A program made the position numbers and the translations under genes. Below, one piece after another: positions 24,516 through 34,600 of a DNA stretch of 64,000 bases. The notes beneath the pieces were generated by a model. The model saw only the letters and a list, made by a program, of their open reading frames with translations. It had not been told where the DNA came from and did not search any database. The stretch's first letter is position 1; every line of letters begins with the position of its first letter. The DNA comes from Tenacibaculum lutimaris (GTDB taxonomy: Bacteria > Bacteroidota > Bacteroidia > Flavobacteriales > Flavobacteriaceae), in the NCBI RefSeq assembly GCF_003610735.1, contig NZ_RAQM01000006.1, positions 62,001 to 126,000 of the forward strand, given 5' to 3'.

Positions 24516-24531
24516 TGTAACTTAAGTTACA
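24516..24531 (+). promoter_or_regulatory. Predicted Crp/Fnr operator before the cytochrome gene
   Basis: TGTAACTTAAGTTACA is a perfect 16-base palindrome. A -7-like box TACCTTTA begins at 24553, 29.5 bases from the palindrome centre, placing the site near -42 from the inferred start, a class II activator position. Confidence 0.65.
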
Positions 24532-24577
24532 TATTTTACAGGAGAATCGTTCTACCTTTATAGTAAATTTTAGAACG

Positions 24578-25561
24578 ATGAAAAAATTAATAGCTTTACT
24601 TACTATTTTATCTATTGTTAGCTGTAATCAAGCTAAAAAAAGTGATTACTCTAAGAAAAACTCCAAAAATATTGTAACAGAAGAAGCTAGTATTCCTCCT
24701 GGAAAAAAACTGCTTGAAACAAAATGTTTTGTTTGTCATAATGCCGCTACACCACATGACGAAAGGGTTGCTCCACCAATGATCGCCATTAAAGCGCATT
24801 ATATTAACGAGAACACCTCAGAAGAAGAGTTTACTAAAAGTTTCATAAATTTCGTAGCAAACCCTACAAAAGAAAGCGCTAAAATGAGAGGCGCTATCAA
24901 AAGATTTGGAGTGATGCCTTATCAAAAGTTTGAAGAAGAAGATCTCAAGAAGATAGCAAATTATCTATATAACTATAAAATTGAAGAACCTAGCTGGTTT
25001 AAAGAGCATTGGGAGTCTAAGCAAAGTAAAAGCTATATTAATTCAGGTAGAGAGGTAAGCGATATCCAATCTAGCAAAACTCCTGAAGAAACTGGATTAG
25101 AGTACGCCATGGAAACTAAAAAAACATTAGGTAAAAACTTAATGAGTGCAATTCAAAAAAAAGGAACTTTACACGCTTTACAATTTTGTAATGAAAAAGC
25201 TTACAAGCTAACCGATAGTATGGCTACAAATTTTAATGCTTCCATTAAAAGAGTTTCAGACAAACCAAGAAACCTCAACAATACTGCAAACACTGAAGAG
25301 TTAAATATTATTGAAGGATACAAAAGAATTGTAAGTAACAAAGAGGAAATTAAACCTGTTACGAAACAAGTAGGTAACAAAACCCAATTCTATTACCCTA
25401 TTATAACGAATAACATGTGCTTACAATGCCATGGAACCCCTAACACACAAATAAAACCTGAAACTTTAAAAGAATTAGCTCTCCTATACCCCACCGATAA
25501 AGCTCAAGGTTACGATGTAAATCAGGTACGAGGAATTTGGAGCATAACATTTAAAAATTAA
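24578..25561 (+). CDS. c-type cytochrome lipoprotein with DUF3365 (Tll0287-like) domain
   Basis: A 327-residue predicted lipoprotein (lipobox ending at Cys16, SIVSC). The first part is a monohaem cytochrome c domain with CFVCH at 50-54 and a likely distal Met in RFGVMPY (about 112-118). The second part (about 165-327) is a DUF3365/Tll0287-like haem domain with CLQCH at 281-285. So two covalent haems are predicted on the periplasmic side of a membrane. This fits electron transfer or redox sensing. A perfect TGTAAC-N4-GTTACA operator precedes it. The trxA gene starts 4 bases after its stop and cydAB follow. Confidence 0.88.
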   Translation: MKKLIALLTILSIVSCNQAKKSDYSKKNSKNIVTEEASIPPGKKLLETKCFVCHNAATPHDERVAPPMIAIKAHYINENTSEEEFTKSFINFVANPTKESAKMRGAIKRFGVMPYQKFEEEDLKKIANYLYNYKIEEPSWFKEHWESKQSKSYINSGREVSDIQSSKTPEETGLEYAMETKKTLGKNLMSAIQKKGTLHALQFCNEKAYKLTDSMATNFNASIKRVSDKPRNLNNTANTEELNIIEGYKRIVSNKEEIKPVTKQVGNKTQFYYPIITNNMCLQCHGTPNTQIKPETLKELALLYPTDKAQGYDVNQVRGIWSITFKN

Positions 25562-25565
25562 AATT

Positions 25566-25865
25566 ATGGGAAAATTTTCTGAAATAATTAAAGGAGACAA
25601 ACCTGTTTTGGTTGATTTCTTTGCTGAATGGTGTGGTCCATGTAAAATGATGGCTCCTATATTAAAAGAAGTAAAAGAAGATTTAGGAGAAAATGTTATT
25701 ATTTTAAAAATAGACATTGATAAAAATCAACAAATAGCCAATACCTACCAAATTAGGGGTGTTCCTACCTTTATGCTTTTTAAAGAAGGCAAACTATTAT
25801 GGAGACAATCAGGAATGTTATATAAGAACGATTTGATTAGTATTATTAATAACCATGTGAAATAA
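25566..25865 (+). CDS. trxA: Thioredoxin
   Basis: A 99-residue thioredoxin fold with the active site WCGPC (22-26), the cis-Pro segment [12 protein letters not shown] (about 70-81) and no signal peptide, so it is a cytoplasmic dithiol reductant. It starts 4 bases after the cytochrome lipoprotein gene and precedes cydA by 75 bases, linking it to a respiratory operon in place of the usual housekeeping context. A second, general thioredoxin elsewhere in the genome would be expected. Confidence 0.94.
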   Translation: MGKFSEIIKGDKPVLVDFFAEWCGPCKMMAPILKEVKEDLGENVIILKIDIDKNQQIANTYQIRGVPTFMLFKEGKLLWRQSGMLYKNDLISIINNHVK

Positions 25866-25940
25866 TATCATTATTTTTATTACACCTTATTGCTACTAAA
25901 AAAACGTTCTTATTTAATAACCTCATAAACAATCTTCAGT

Positions 25941-27269
25941 ATGGAAGACATGCTCTTTTATGATAGAATGCAGTTTGCTTTCACTATTACTTTTCACTAC
26001 TTATTTCCACAATTAACAATGGGACTATCTTTAATGATAGTCTTCTTTAAATGGAAATTTTTAAGAACTAAACTTGAAAAACACAACGATGCTGCTAAGT
26101 TTTGGATGAAAATCTTTGCTTTAAACTTTGCCATGGGAGTAGTTACTGGGATTCCTATGGAATTTCAATTCGGAACTAACTGGGCTAAGTTCTCCGAGCT
26201 TACTGGTGGTATTATAGGTCAAACATTAGCTATGGAAGGAATGTTTTCTTTCTTCCTAGAATCTTCATTTTTAGGATTATTTTTATTTGGTGAAAAAAAA
26301 CTAGGACATAAACTTCATTTTTTAACTGGATTCCTTGTCTTTTTAGGTTCTTGGGCAAGTGGTTTTTTAATCATTGCTACACATTCTTGGATGCAAAATC
26401 CTGTAGGCTATGAAATACTAGCCAACGGTAAGTTTGTACTAAATAACTTTTCAGCTTTATTCTCAAACCCATGGTTATGGCCTTCTTATTTACATAATCA
26501 AGCAGCCTCCTTGGTTACCAGTTCTTTTGTAGTCGCTGGTATAGGAGCTCTTTATCTTTTAAACAAGAAGCACTTAGAATTTGGTAAATTATTTTTAAAA
26601 ACTGGAGTTATTTTCGGAGTTGTAGCATCTATTTTAGTTGCTTTTCCTACAGGTGATTTAGCCGCTAAAAATGTAGTAAAATATCAACCTATAACCTTTG
26701 CCGCTATGGAAGGTATATTTGAAACAGAAAAAGGAGGTTCTGAAATAATATTAATTGGACAACCAAATATGCTGGAGAAAAAATTAGACAATAAAATTGC
26801 TGTTCCTAACATCTTAAGCTTTTTAACCTATCAAGAATGGAATGCAGAAATTAAAGGACTCAATGAGTTTGATGAAAAAAACTACCCAACAAACATACCG
26901 GGTTTGTATTATGCATATCATATAATGGTGGGATTAGGAACTATTTTTATTGCTTTGATGTTAGCTAGCATTGTTCAATTATTTAGAAAAAAGTTATATG
27001 ATACAAAATGGATTTTATGGGCATTACTCTTTATGATTCCATTTCCTTATATTGCTAATACCACTGGTTGGTATACTGCTGAATTAGGCCGTCAACCTTG
27101 GTTAGTTTATAATTTACTACGAACATCTGCTGGAGCATCTCCTACAGTATCCTCAGGAAACACTTTATTTACTCTTTTAGGATTTATCGGATTATACCTA
27201 CTATTAGGAATGTTATTTTTAATTTTAGTTGGAAAAATCATTAACAAAGGACCTCAAACAACACGTTAA
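25941..27269 (+). CDS. cydA: Cytochrome bd quinol oxidase subunit I, short Q-loop form
   Basis: A 442-residue membrane protein, about 80 residues shorter than E. coli CydA, consistent with a short quinol loop. His19 (the haem b595 ligand position) is present in FAFTITFHYLFP; GRQPW (in TAELGRQPWLVYNLLRT) and the Glu-containing FAMEGMFSFFLESSF-like segment are visible. It oxidises menaquinol and reduces oxygen to water with high affinity, and bd oxidases tolerate sulfide, NO and peroxide. cydB follows after 3 bases. It probably shares the transcript beginning at the cytochrome gene; there is no terminator in the 75-base gap behind trxA. Confidence 0.96.
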   Translation: MEDMLFYDRMQFAFTITFHYLFPQLTMGLSLMIVFFKWKFLRTKLEKHNDAAKFWMKIFALNFAMGVVTGIPMEFQFGTNWAKFSELTGGIIGQTLAMEGMFSFFLESSFLGLFLFGEKKLGHKLHFLTGFLVFLGSWASGFLIIATHSWMQNPVGYEILANGKFVLNNFSALFSNPWLWPSYLHNQAASLVTSSFVVAGIGALYLLNKKHLEFGKLFLKTGVIFGVVASILVAFPTGDLAAKNVVKYQPITFAAMEGIFETEKGGSEIILIGQPNMLEKKLDNKIAVPNILSFLTYQEWNAEIKGLNEFDEKNYPTNIPGLYYAYHIMVGLGTIFIALMLASIVQLFRKKLYDTKWILWALLFMIPFPYIANTTGWYTAELGRQPWLVYNLLRTSAGASPTVSSGNTLFTLLGFIGLYLLLGMLFLILVGKIINKGPQTTR

Positions 27270-27272
27270 GTT

Positions 27273-28349
27273 ATGGAACTATTTTGGTATGTAGTATTAG
27301 TTACAATGTTAGCCATTTATGTTATTTTAGATGGTTATGATTTTGGCGCAGGAATTATTCATTTATTCTTTGCTAAAAAAGAAGAAGACAAAAAAAAGGT
27401 TGTAAAAGCAATAGGTCCATTTTGGGATGCAAACGAAGTATGGTTGATTGCTGCTGGTGGTGTTTTATTTTTTGCTTTCCCTACTTTATACGCTTCATCA
27501 TTTAGTGGTTTTTACCTCCCTTTAATGATGGTTTTATGGCTACTAATTTTTAGAGCTATTGGTTTAGAGCTTCGCGGACAAATACATAATAAAATATGGG
27601 AAAGTATTTGGGATAAAGCTTTTGGAATTGCCAGTTTACTTCTTGCCTTATTTTTTGGAGTTGCATTAGGAAATGTCGTACGTGGTGTTAATCTAGGAAA
27701 TGTGGTAGATGGTGTTTCTACTCATGAAGCACATTATTTTTTCCTTCCTTTATGGAATTCGGAATTCTCTCCTCATTCTGAAACACTTGGTGTTATTGAT
27801 TGGTTTACTTTACTTCTAGGAATTATTGCAGTAGTATCACTAACAATTCATGGTGCCAATTGGGTAATTTTCAAAACCAATGCTAGTATTAATAACCAAT
27901 TAAAGAAAGTTGTTTTTACTCTTTCTTTTGTTTTATTAGGCTTAGTAATTATTTCATTATTCGCTTGGCATATTATAGAACCTAAACCATTTCATAATTT
28001 TATAGAACATCCTTTCCTTTGGATATTTCCTTTACTAACGTTTATAGGCTTGTTTGGTTTATTCAACGTAAAAAAATATACAAAGCACATCACTGGTTTT
28101 TTATATTCTTCGTTGTTTTTATTAGGAGGCTTGGCAACTACAGTCGCTTCAATTTTCCCTAAAGTTTTGCCTTCAACTAATAATATAAATCCTGATTTAA
28201 CAATTTACAATGTAGCTGCTGACGAATACGGTTTATCTGTTGGTATAAATTGGTTTTTTATAGCTACAATACTAGTAATTGTTTATTTTGTTATTCAGTA
28301 TAAAGTTTTTAAAGGAAAAATGGATGATGTAGACTATGGTGAGCATTAG
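27273..28349 (+). CDS. cydB: Cytochrome bd quinol oxidase subunit II
   Basis: A 358-residue protein with about eight or nine membrane helices. The N-terminal signature DGYDFGAGIIHLFF and WDANEVWLIAAGGVLFFAFP are typical of CydB, as is FRAIGLELRGQI. It completes the bd oxidase with CydA. No cydX-like small ORF or cydCD genes are seen here. The operon ends without a clear hairpin before the operator of the DUF2202 gene. Confidence 0.96.
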   Translation: MELFWYVVLVTMLAIYVILDGYDFGAGIIHLFFAKKEEDKKKVVKAIGPFWDANEVWLIAAGGVLFFAFPTLYASSFSGFYLPLMMVLWLLIFRAIGLELRGQIHNKIWESIWDKAFGIASLLLALFFGVALGNVVRGVNLGNVVDGVSTHEAHYFFLPLWNSEFSPHSETLGVIDWFTLLLGIIAVVSLTIHGANWVIFKTNASINNQLKKVVFTLSFVLLGLVIISLFAWHIIEPKPFHNFIEHPFLWIFPLLTFIGLFGLFNVKKYTKHITGFLYSSLFLLGGLATTVASIFPKVLPSTNNINPDLTIYNVAADEYGLSVGINWFFIATILVIVYFVIQYKVFKGKMDDVDYGEH

Positions 28350-28403
28350 TCTACTTCTTATACTTAGCTAAATAAAAAACATTCTATTAAAACCTTACTC
28401 CTA

Positions 28404-28419
28404 TGTAACTAAAGTTGCA
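28404..28419 (+). promoter_or_regulatory. Predicted Crp/Fnr operator before the DUF2202 gene
   Basis: TGTAACTAAAGTTGCA matches TGTAAC-N4-GTTACA with one change. A -7-like box TAAATTAG starts at 28441, again 29.5 bases from the centre. Confidence 0.55.
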
Positions 28420-28471
28420 GACTACAGCCTATACAATATTTAAATTAGTGTATAATTTAAAAGCTGTTATC

Positions 28472-28999
28472 ATGAAAACTTTAAACACAATAGGCTTGCT
28501 ATTCTTATTACTTTTTTCAAGTGTTAGTAGCTCTTGCCAAAATACAAACAACACCAGTCTTACTCTTTCTCAACAAGAAAAAAATGAAATGCTTTTGATG
28601 TTAGAAGAAGAAAAATTAGCTTTTGATGTTTATAACTTCCTTAATGAAAAATGGAACCTACGTGTTTTTGAAAACATCAGTCAAAGCGAAGAACGACATA
28701 TGAACGCCATGAAAGGTTTATTACAATACAATAATATTGCCTTTACCTTAAATAAAGAAAGAGGTGTTTTTAAAAATTCTGAACTTCAAAAGTTATATGA
28801 TGAGTTAATAAGTAAAGGACAAAAATCTAAACTAGATGCACTTGAAGTAGGTAAGTTAATTGAAGAAAAAGATATTGAAGATCTACAGTTAGCTATTAAG
28901 AACACCAATGATGAATACAGTATAAATGTATATACCAATTTATTAAACGCTTCATACAATCACTTAAACGCATTTAACAGAAACATTTCCAAGTATTAG
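28472..28999 (+). CDS. DUF2202 ferritin-like lipoprotein
   Basis: A 175-residue predicted lipoprotein (lipobox ending at Cys22, in SSVSSSC) followed by an all-helical DUF2202 domain: LEEEKLAFDVYNFL (about 44-57), the SEERHMNAMK helix (about 70-79) and YTNLLNASYNHLNAF near the end. The pattern of Glu and His on helices suits a di-metal ferritin-like centre, as proposed for this family; the biochemical role is unknown. The frame opens at a TTG at 28415, but that overlaps the operator and promoter, so the ATG at 28472 (with a proper signal sequence) is chosen. It is probably a target of the nearby Crp/Fnr regulator. Confidence 0.87.
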   Translation: MKTLNTIGLLFLLLFSSVSSSCQNTNNTSLTLSQQEKNEMLLMLEEEKLAFDVYNFLNEKWNLRVFENISQSEERHMNAMKGLLQYNNIAFTLNKERGVFKNSELQKLYDELISKGQKSKLDALEVGKLIEEKDIEDLQLAIKNTNDEYSINVYTNLLNASYNHLNAFNRNISKY

Positions 29000-29022
29000 T
29001 TGATTTTTAATTGTTAGTTAAT

Positions 29023-29052
29023 AACGTCTAGACTTTTGTTTAGGCGTTTTTT
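29023..29052 (+). terminator. Terminator after the DUF2202 gene
   Basis: AACGTCTAGAC with GTTTAGGCGTT (with G-U pairs) is followed by T6. It sits directly before the operator of the efflux operon. Confidence 0.7.
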
Positions 29053-29055
29053 CAT

Positions 29056-29071
29056 TGTAACATTAGTTACT
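29056..29071 (+). promoter_or_regulatory. Predicted Crp/Fnr operator before the RND efflux operon
   Basis: TGTAACATTAGTTACT matches TGTAAC-N4-GTTACA with one end mismatch. A perfect -7 box TAAATTTG (29093-29100) starts exactly 29.5 bases from the centre; transcription would begin near 29106, 14 bases before the ATG. Confidence 0.65.
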
Positions 29072-29119
29072 GACTACTGTGTTTTATGCCACTAAATTTG
29101 CTGTAACAAAACAGAAAAA

Positions 29120-30433
29120 ATGAAAACATCATATATTAGTTTATTTACGGTGGCACTTTTTATATCTGCTACTACCCTAGCTCAAACTAAAATTTCCATT
29201 TCAAAAGGTGAAGTTTTAAAAAGAGTTCAGGAAAATAACACCTCTTTAAAAATATCTGAACAAAACTATCAGCAAGCACGTGCCGATTATAAGCAAACCA
29301 ATGCTGTATTCTTACCAAATATTACTGCCTCTCATACAGGAATTGTAACAACCAACCCATTAATGGCATTTGGTAGTAAATTGAATCAGGAAATTTTAAC
29401 ACAGGCAGATTTCAATCCTGATTTATTGAATAACCCAAAACGAACACAAAACTTCGCTACTAAAATTGAAGTACAACAACCTTTAGTGAATTTAGACGGT
29501 ATTTACCAACGTAAGGCTGCTAAAACTAAAATGGAAGCAACCAACTTGCAAACACAACGTACTCAAGAATATTTATTACTTGAAGTAGAAAAAGCATACA
29601 TGCAATTGCAATTAGCTCACAAGGGAGTTTCAGTATTAGAAAAAGCATTAAAAGCTGCAGAAGTAAACCAACAAATGGCAGAAAACAGCTTTAAGCAGGG
29701 ATATTTACAACGTGCAGATGTACTAGCAGTTGAAGTTAGAGTTACTGAAGTAAAAAATCAGTTACAAACAGCAAAAAGCAATGTGCTAAATGCTTCTAAC
29801 TATTTGTCTTTTTTAATGAATGAAACACAAAACAACATTTATGAACCTTCAGATAGTTTGCAAGTACACTTAACGAATCAACTAGCTGACGTTACTATTT
29901 CTGAAAACCGTTCAGATATTAAAGCAATGGAATTAGCTTCTGAGGCTTATCAAAAAATGCACAAAGCCGATAAGATGGATTTTCTTCCACGCTTAAATGC
30001 TTTTGGTAGTTACGAGTTGTACGATGATAAAATTTTCAATGTTGATGCAAGTGGTTACGTAATAGGAGCGCAATTAACTTGGGATATTTTCAAAGGCTCT
30101 AAACGCTACGGAAAAGCACAAAAAAGTAAAGCGCAGTATGAAAAGTCTAGATTAGAATACGAACAGTACAAATCTAAAAGTCAATTAGAATTAAATAATA
30201 CCAAACGATTGTTAACTGATGCTGAGGAACAGTTAAAACTAACCGAATTGGCTTTACAACAATCAGAAGAAGCCTTACGAATCAGAAAAAATAGATTTAA
30301 AGAAGGGTTAGAAAAAACATCTGATTTATTAACCGCTGAAACGCAATATGCTCAAAAGCAACTAGAATATTACCAAACTGTATATCAATATAATTATACC
30401 AAAGCTTACTTAGATTTTTTAACTAAAGAATAA
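29120..30433 (+). CDS. TolC-like outer-membrane efflux protein
   Basis: A 437-residue protein with a signal peptide (1-22, ending TLAQ) and two outer-membrane efflux repeats built of long helices with coiled-coil character (about 25-210 and 230-430); the end KTSDLLTAETQYAQKQLEYY is typical of the family. It forms the trimeric exit duct of the tripartite pump whose adaptor and permease follow. It is first in the operon, 7 bases before the adaptor gene, and downstream of an operator with activator geometry. Confidence 0.92.
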   Translation: MKTSYISLFTVALFISATTLAQTKISISKGEVLKRVQENNTSLKISEQNYQQARADYKQTNAVFLPNITASHTGIVTTNPLMAFGSKLNQEILTQADFNPDLLNNPKRTQNFATKIEVQQPLVNLDGIYQRKAAKTKMEATNLQTQRTQEYLLLEVEKAYMQLQLAHKGVSVLEKALKAAEVNQQMAENSFKQGYLQRADVLAVEVRVTEVKNQLQTAKSNVLNASNYLSFLMNETQNNIYEPSDSLQVHLTNQLADVTISENRSDIKAMELASEAYQKMHKADKMDFLPRLNAFGSYELYDDKIFNVDASGYVIGAQLTWDIFKGSKRYGKAQKSKAQYEKSRLEYEQYKSKSQLELNNTKRLLTDAEEQLKLTELALQQSEEALRIRKNRFKEGLEKTSDLLTAETQYAQKQLEYYQTVYQYNYTKAYLDFLTKE

Positions 30434-30440
30434 TCAACAA

Positions 30441-31514
30441 ATGAAAACTATATATACAATCGCCCTTGCCGCATCACTTTTAACAATAAGTTGTGGTAAA
30501 AAAGAAACAACAAACAATAACAACAAACCAACAGTAGCTGTAAAAGTTGCCAAAGTAACGGCTAATGATAACAATCCGTTTATAACAGCAAGCGGAAAAG
30601 TGGAAGCTACCAACAGTGCTGAATTAAGTACTCGTATGATGGGTTATGTAACTAACATACACGTAAAAGTTGGTGATAAAGTAAACAAAGGTCAATTATT
30701 ATTATCTATCAATAACAGCGATTTACAAGCTAAGAAAGCTCAAGTAGAGGCTAACATTATTAAAGCGAAAGCAGGATTTTCAAGTGCTGAAAAAGATTAC
30801 AATCGCTTTAAAAACTTATTTGAACAAAATAGCGCTTCTCAAAAGGAGTTTGACGATATCACTGTTCATTACAATGTTGCCAAAGCTAATTTAGAAGCTG
30901 CAAAACAGATGAGAAATGAAATCAATTCTCAGTTTGCTTACACGAATATCAGAGCCCCTTTTTCAGGAGTGGTAACTAACAAATTTATTGATAAAGGTGC
31001 AATGGCGAATCCTGGAATGCCTTTAATTTCTGTAGAAGGAAAAGGCGGATTTGAAGTTACTGCGTTAGTACCAGAAAGTGATATTTCTCAAATTAAAAAG
31101 GATACTAAGGTTGATGTAACTATCAAATCAATCAACAAAACAGTTACAGGTAACGTATCAGAAGTAAGTACCTCAGCAAAAAACACAGGAGGACAATACT
31201 TAGTTAAAATTAACCTAGATAAAACCGATGTGAAATTGTTATCAGGAATGTTTGCTACTGTTCAGTTTCCTGTTGAAAAAACACAAAAAAGTACTGACAT
31301 GGTTTTAATTCCGTCAGAAGCTTTAGTACACAAAGGACAACTATCAGGAATTTATACGGTAAGTCAAAGTAATACTGCTGTGTTGCGTTGGTTACGCTTA
31401 GGAAGAACTTTTGGAGATCAAGTAGAAGTTTTATCAGGTTTATCTGCCAATGAAAGTTATATCATTTCTTCTGAAGGTAAGCTATACAACGGAGCGAACA
31501 TTACAATTAAATAA
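30441..31514 (+). CDS. RND efflux periplasmic adaptor (membrane fusion protein)
   Basis: A 357-residue lipoprotein (Cys18, in LLTISCGKK) with a barrel-sandwich lipoyl half (SGKVEATNSAELSTRMMGYV, about 54-73), an alpha-hairpin (about 95-165) and a closing lipoyl half (YTNIRAPFSGVVTNKFID, about 170-187). A beta-barrel and membrane-proximal domain follow. It bridges the RND pump and the TolC-like duct. The gene lies between the other two parts of the pump; an 87-base gap with a structured element separates it from the permease gene. Confidence 0.93.
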   Translation: MKTIYTIALAASLLTISCGKKETTNNNNKPTVAVKVAKVTANDNNPFITASGKVEATNSAELSTRMMGYVTNIHVKVGDKVNKGQLLLSINNSDLQAKKAQVEANIIKAKAGFSSAEKDYNRFKNLFEQNSASQKEFDDITVHYNVAKANLEAAKQMRNEINSQFAYTNIRAPFSGVVTNKFIDKGAMANPGMPLISVEGKGGFEVTALVPESDISQIKKDTKVDVTIKSINKTVTGNVSEVSTSAKNTGGQYLVKINLDKTDVKLLSGMFATVQFPVEKTQKSTDMVLIPSEALVHKGQLSGIYTVSQSNTAVLRWLRLGRTFGDQVEVLSGLSANESYIISSEGKLYNGANITIK

Positions 31515-31524
31515 GTAAAAAATT

Positions 31525-31586
31525 GCGTTAGGGATAGAAGCAGGCTACCATGTAGCGCGAATAGCCCGACCACATAGTGGTAACGC
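31525..31586 (+). repeat. Structured intergenic element in the efflux operon
   Basis: The element begins GCGTTAGGGATAGAAGC and ends with TAACGC; these ends pair exactly (31525-31530 with 31581-31586). Inside are GGCTA/TAGCC (31543-31547 with 31561-31565) and the small hairpin CCAC-ATA-GTGG. I recall closely similar GCGTTAGGGAT...GAAAGCCCGAC...TAACGCCC elements between genes of many Flavobacteriaceae, so it looks like a dispersed family; this is memory, not a search. The role is unknown. Confidence 0.6.
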
Positions 31587-31601
31587 CCAAAATAATAAAA
31601 C

Positions 31602-34600
31602 ATGAAAGAAGGTTTAGCAGGAAAAATAGCCAAAGGGTTTATAGGCTCTAAACTTACCATATTATTAATGGTAGTGTTTATGGTAATTGGTGTGTATAGT
31701 TCTTTTTTAATTCCGAGAGAAGAAGAACCACAGATTGATGTGCCTATGGCTGACATTTTTGTAGGGTATCCAGGAGCGAGCCCTACAGAAGTAGAATCGA
31801 GAGTTATCAAACCCTTAGAAAAAATAATTTCGAACATCAAAGGAATAGAGTACGTATACTCTACTTCGATGAAAGAACAAGGAATGGTCATTGTTCAGTT
31901 TTATGTGGGAGAAGACATCGAACGCTCGTTTGTAAAACTATACAATGAGATTAACAAACATATGGATCAAATGCCGAAAGGTGTTACGATGCCTTTGGTA
32001 AAAACACGTGCAATTGATGATGTACCTATGTTAGGGTTGACATTATGGAGTGAAAACTATGATGACTATCAATTAAAACAAATGGCACAAGAACTTACCA
32101 ACGAAATCGAAAAGGTAAACGATGTAGCGATTACTCAAAAAATTGGAGGTAGAAATCGTGAAGTACGTGTTGTAATAGATAAAGATAAATTAGCCGCTAG
32201 TGGGCTAGACTTTTTATCGGTTACTGAAATGCTAAAAGCCAGCAATCAGCAACTGAGTGCTGGAAGTTATGATAAAAATGATACCGAGTTTTTAGTAACT
32301 ACAGGAAAGTTTTTACAATCTGCTGAAGATGTTAAAAACTTAGTCGTTGGTGTACAACAAAATCAACCAATTTATTTAAAACAAGTTGCGAACGTACTAG
32401 ACGGTCCAGAAATTCCTAAAAACTATGTAAGTTTTGGGTACGGACAAGCGAGTAGTAATGCTTCGACATATCAATCAGAATATCCAGCGGTAACCATATC
32501 GGTAGCTAAACGAAAAGGTGCAGATGCAATGCAAATTGCCGATGTTATTTTAGCTAAGGTTGATCATTTACGTACCAACTTGATTCCTGATGATGTACAT
32601 GTTGAAGTTACACGTAACTATGGTGAAACAGCCTCACAAAAAGTATCAGAATTATTATTACACTTAATCGGTGCTATTATCGCCGTAACTTTAGTCGTAA
32701 TGTTGGCCATGGGATGGCGAGGTGGTTTAGTGGTATTCTTATCAGTTCCCATCACTTTTGCGCTTACCTTGTTAAGTTACTACATGTTAGATTATACCTT
32801 AAACAGAATTACCTTATTTGCTTTGGTATTTGTAACAGGTATTGTGGTAGATGATTCCATTATTATTGCCGAAAATATGCATAGGCATTTTAAAATGAAA
32901 CGATTACCGTTTAAGCAAGCTGCCTTATATGCTATTAACGAAGTAGGTAACCCAACTATATTAGCCACTTTTACCGTAATTGCTTCGGTATTACCAATGG
33001 CATTCGTTTCTGGATTAATGGGGCCTTATATGAGTCCAATGCCTATTGGAGCTTCTATCGCCATGATTTTGTCATTATTTGTTGCGTTAACGATTACTCC
33101 GTATTTAGGATATATTTTCTTACGCGAAAAAGACAAGCATGGTGCCGAGGAAAAGGTAGAAGAAGATGAAACCAAAGCAATGCAAAGCACGCTAATCTAT
33201 AAATTGTATGAACGATTCGAGCGTCCGCTTATTGAAAATAAAACCAAACGTTGGGCATTCTTAGGAATCACTATTGTTTTATTACTAGGTTCTATGTCGT
33301 TATTCTTTACCAAATCGGTAGCTGTAAAGATGTTGCCTTTTGATAATAAAAACGAATTCCAGGTAGTAATTGATATGCCTGAAGGTACCACATTAGAACG
33401 TACCGATGCGGTAACCAAAGAAATTGCACAGTACTTAGCTACACGACCAGAAGTAGTAAACTACCAAAGTTATGTGGGTACTTCTGCCCCAATTACCTTT
33501 AACGGATTGGTACGTCACTACGATTTACGTGGTGGTAGTAATATGGCGGATATTCAGGTAAACTTGGTTGACAAAAAAGATAGAAGTATACAAAGTCACG
33601 ATATAGCTAAATTGATGCGTGGTGATATTCAAAACATTGCTAAAAAGTTCAAAGCAAATGTAAAATTAGTAGAAGTTCCACCAGGACCACCTGTATTATC
33701 AACCATTGTTGCTGAAGTGTACGGGCCAGATTATGAAAAGCAAATTGAAATTGCTAATGAAGTTCAAAATATCTTACATAATACAAATGACGTTGTAGAT
33801 ATCGATTGGATGGTAGAAGACAATCAAACTGAATATGAATTTGTAATCGACAAGGAAAAAGCAATGTTGTATGGTGTGGCACCTCAGCAAATTGCTTACA
33901 CATTGAATATGGCATTGTCTAACAGAGCGGTTTCAACCTTATATGATGAAGACGCTTCTAATCAAGTAGGAATTGTGTTTGCTTTGGATGAGAAAGAGAA
34001 GTCTTCTGTTCAAGATATTGCTCAGTTACAGATTAAATCGCAACACGGCAACATGGTTTCTATAAGTGATTTAGTTTCTATTGAAGAAAAGAACAGCGCA
34101 AAAAGTATTTACAGAAAGAATCAAAAACGTGTGGTATATGTGATGGCTGATATGGCTGGGGAATTGGAAAGTCCTGCTTATGCTATTTTAGGGATGGAAG
34201 AAAAATTAAAAGAGATTCCGCTTCCAAAGGGATATGAATTAAATGAGCTATACATTAAACAACCCGATTTTGAAGATAATTACACCGTAAAATGGGATGG
34301 TGAATGGCAAATTACCTTAGAAGTGTTTAGAGATTTAGGTATCGCCTTTTTAGGAGTAATCATTATTATTTATATGTTGATTGTAGGGTGGTTTCAAAAC
34401 TTTAAAGCTCCAATTGTAATGATGGTTGCAATTCCATTATCTATGGTAGGAATTATTTTAGGACACTGGATGATGGGGGCTTATTTTACAGCTACTTCAT
34501 TTATTGGAATGATTGCCCTAGCAGGAATTATGGTACGAAACTCCGTCTTACTTATTGACTTCGTTAATTTACGTTTAGCAGAAGGAATTCCGTTAAAACA

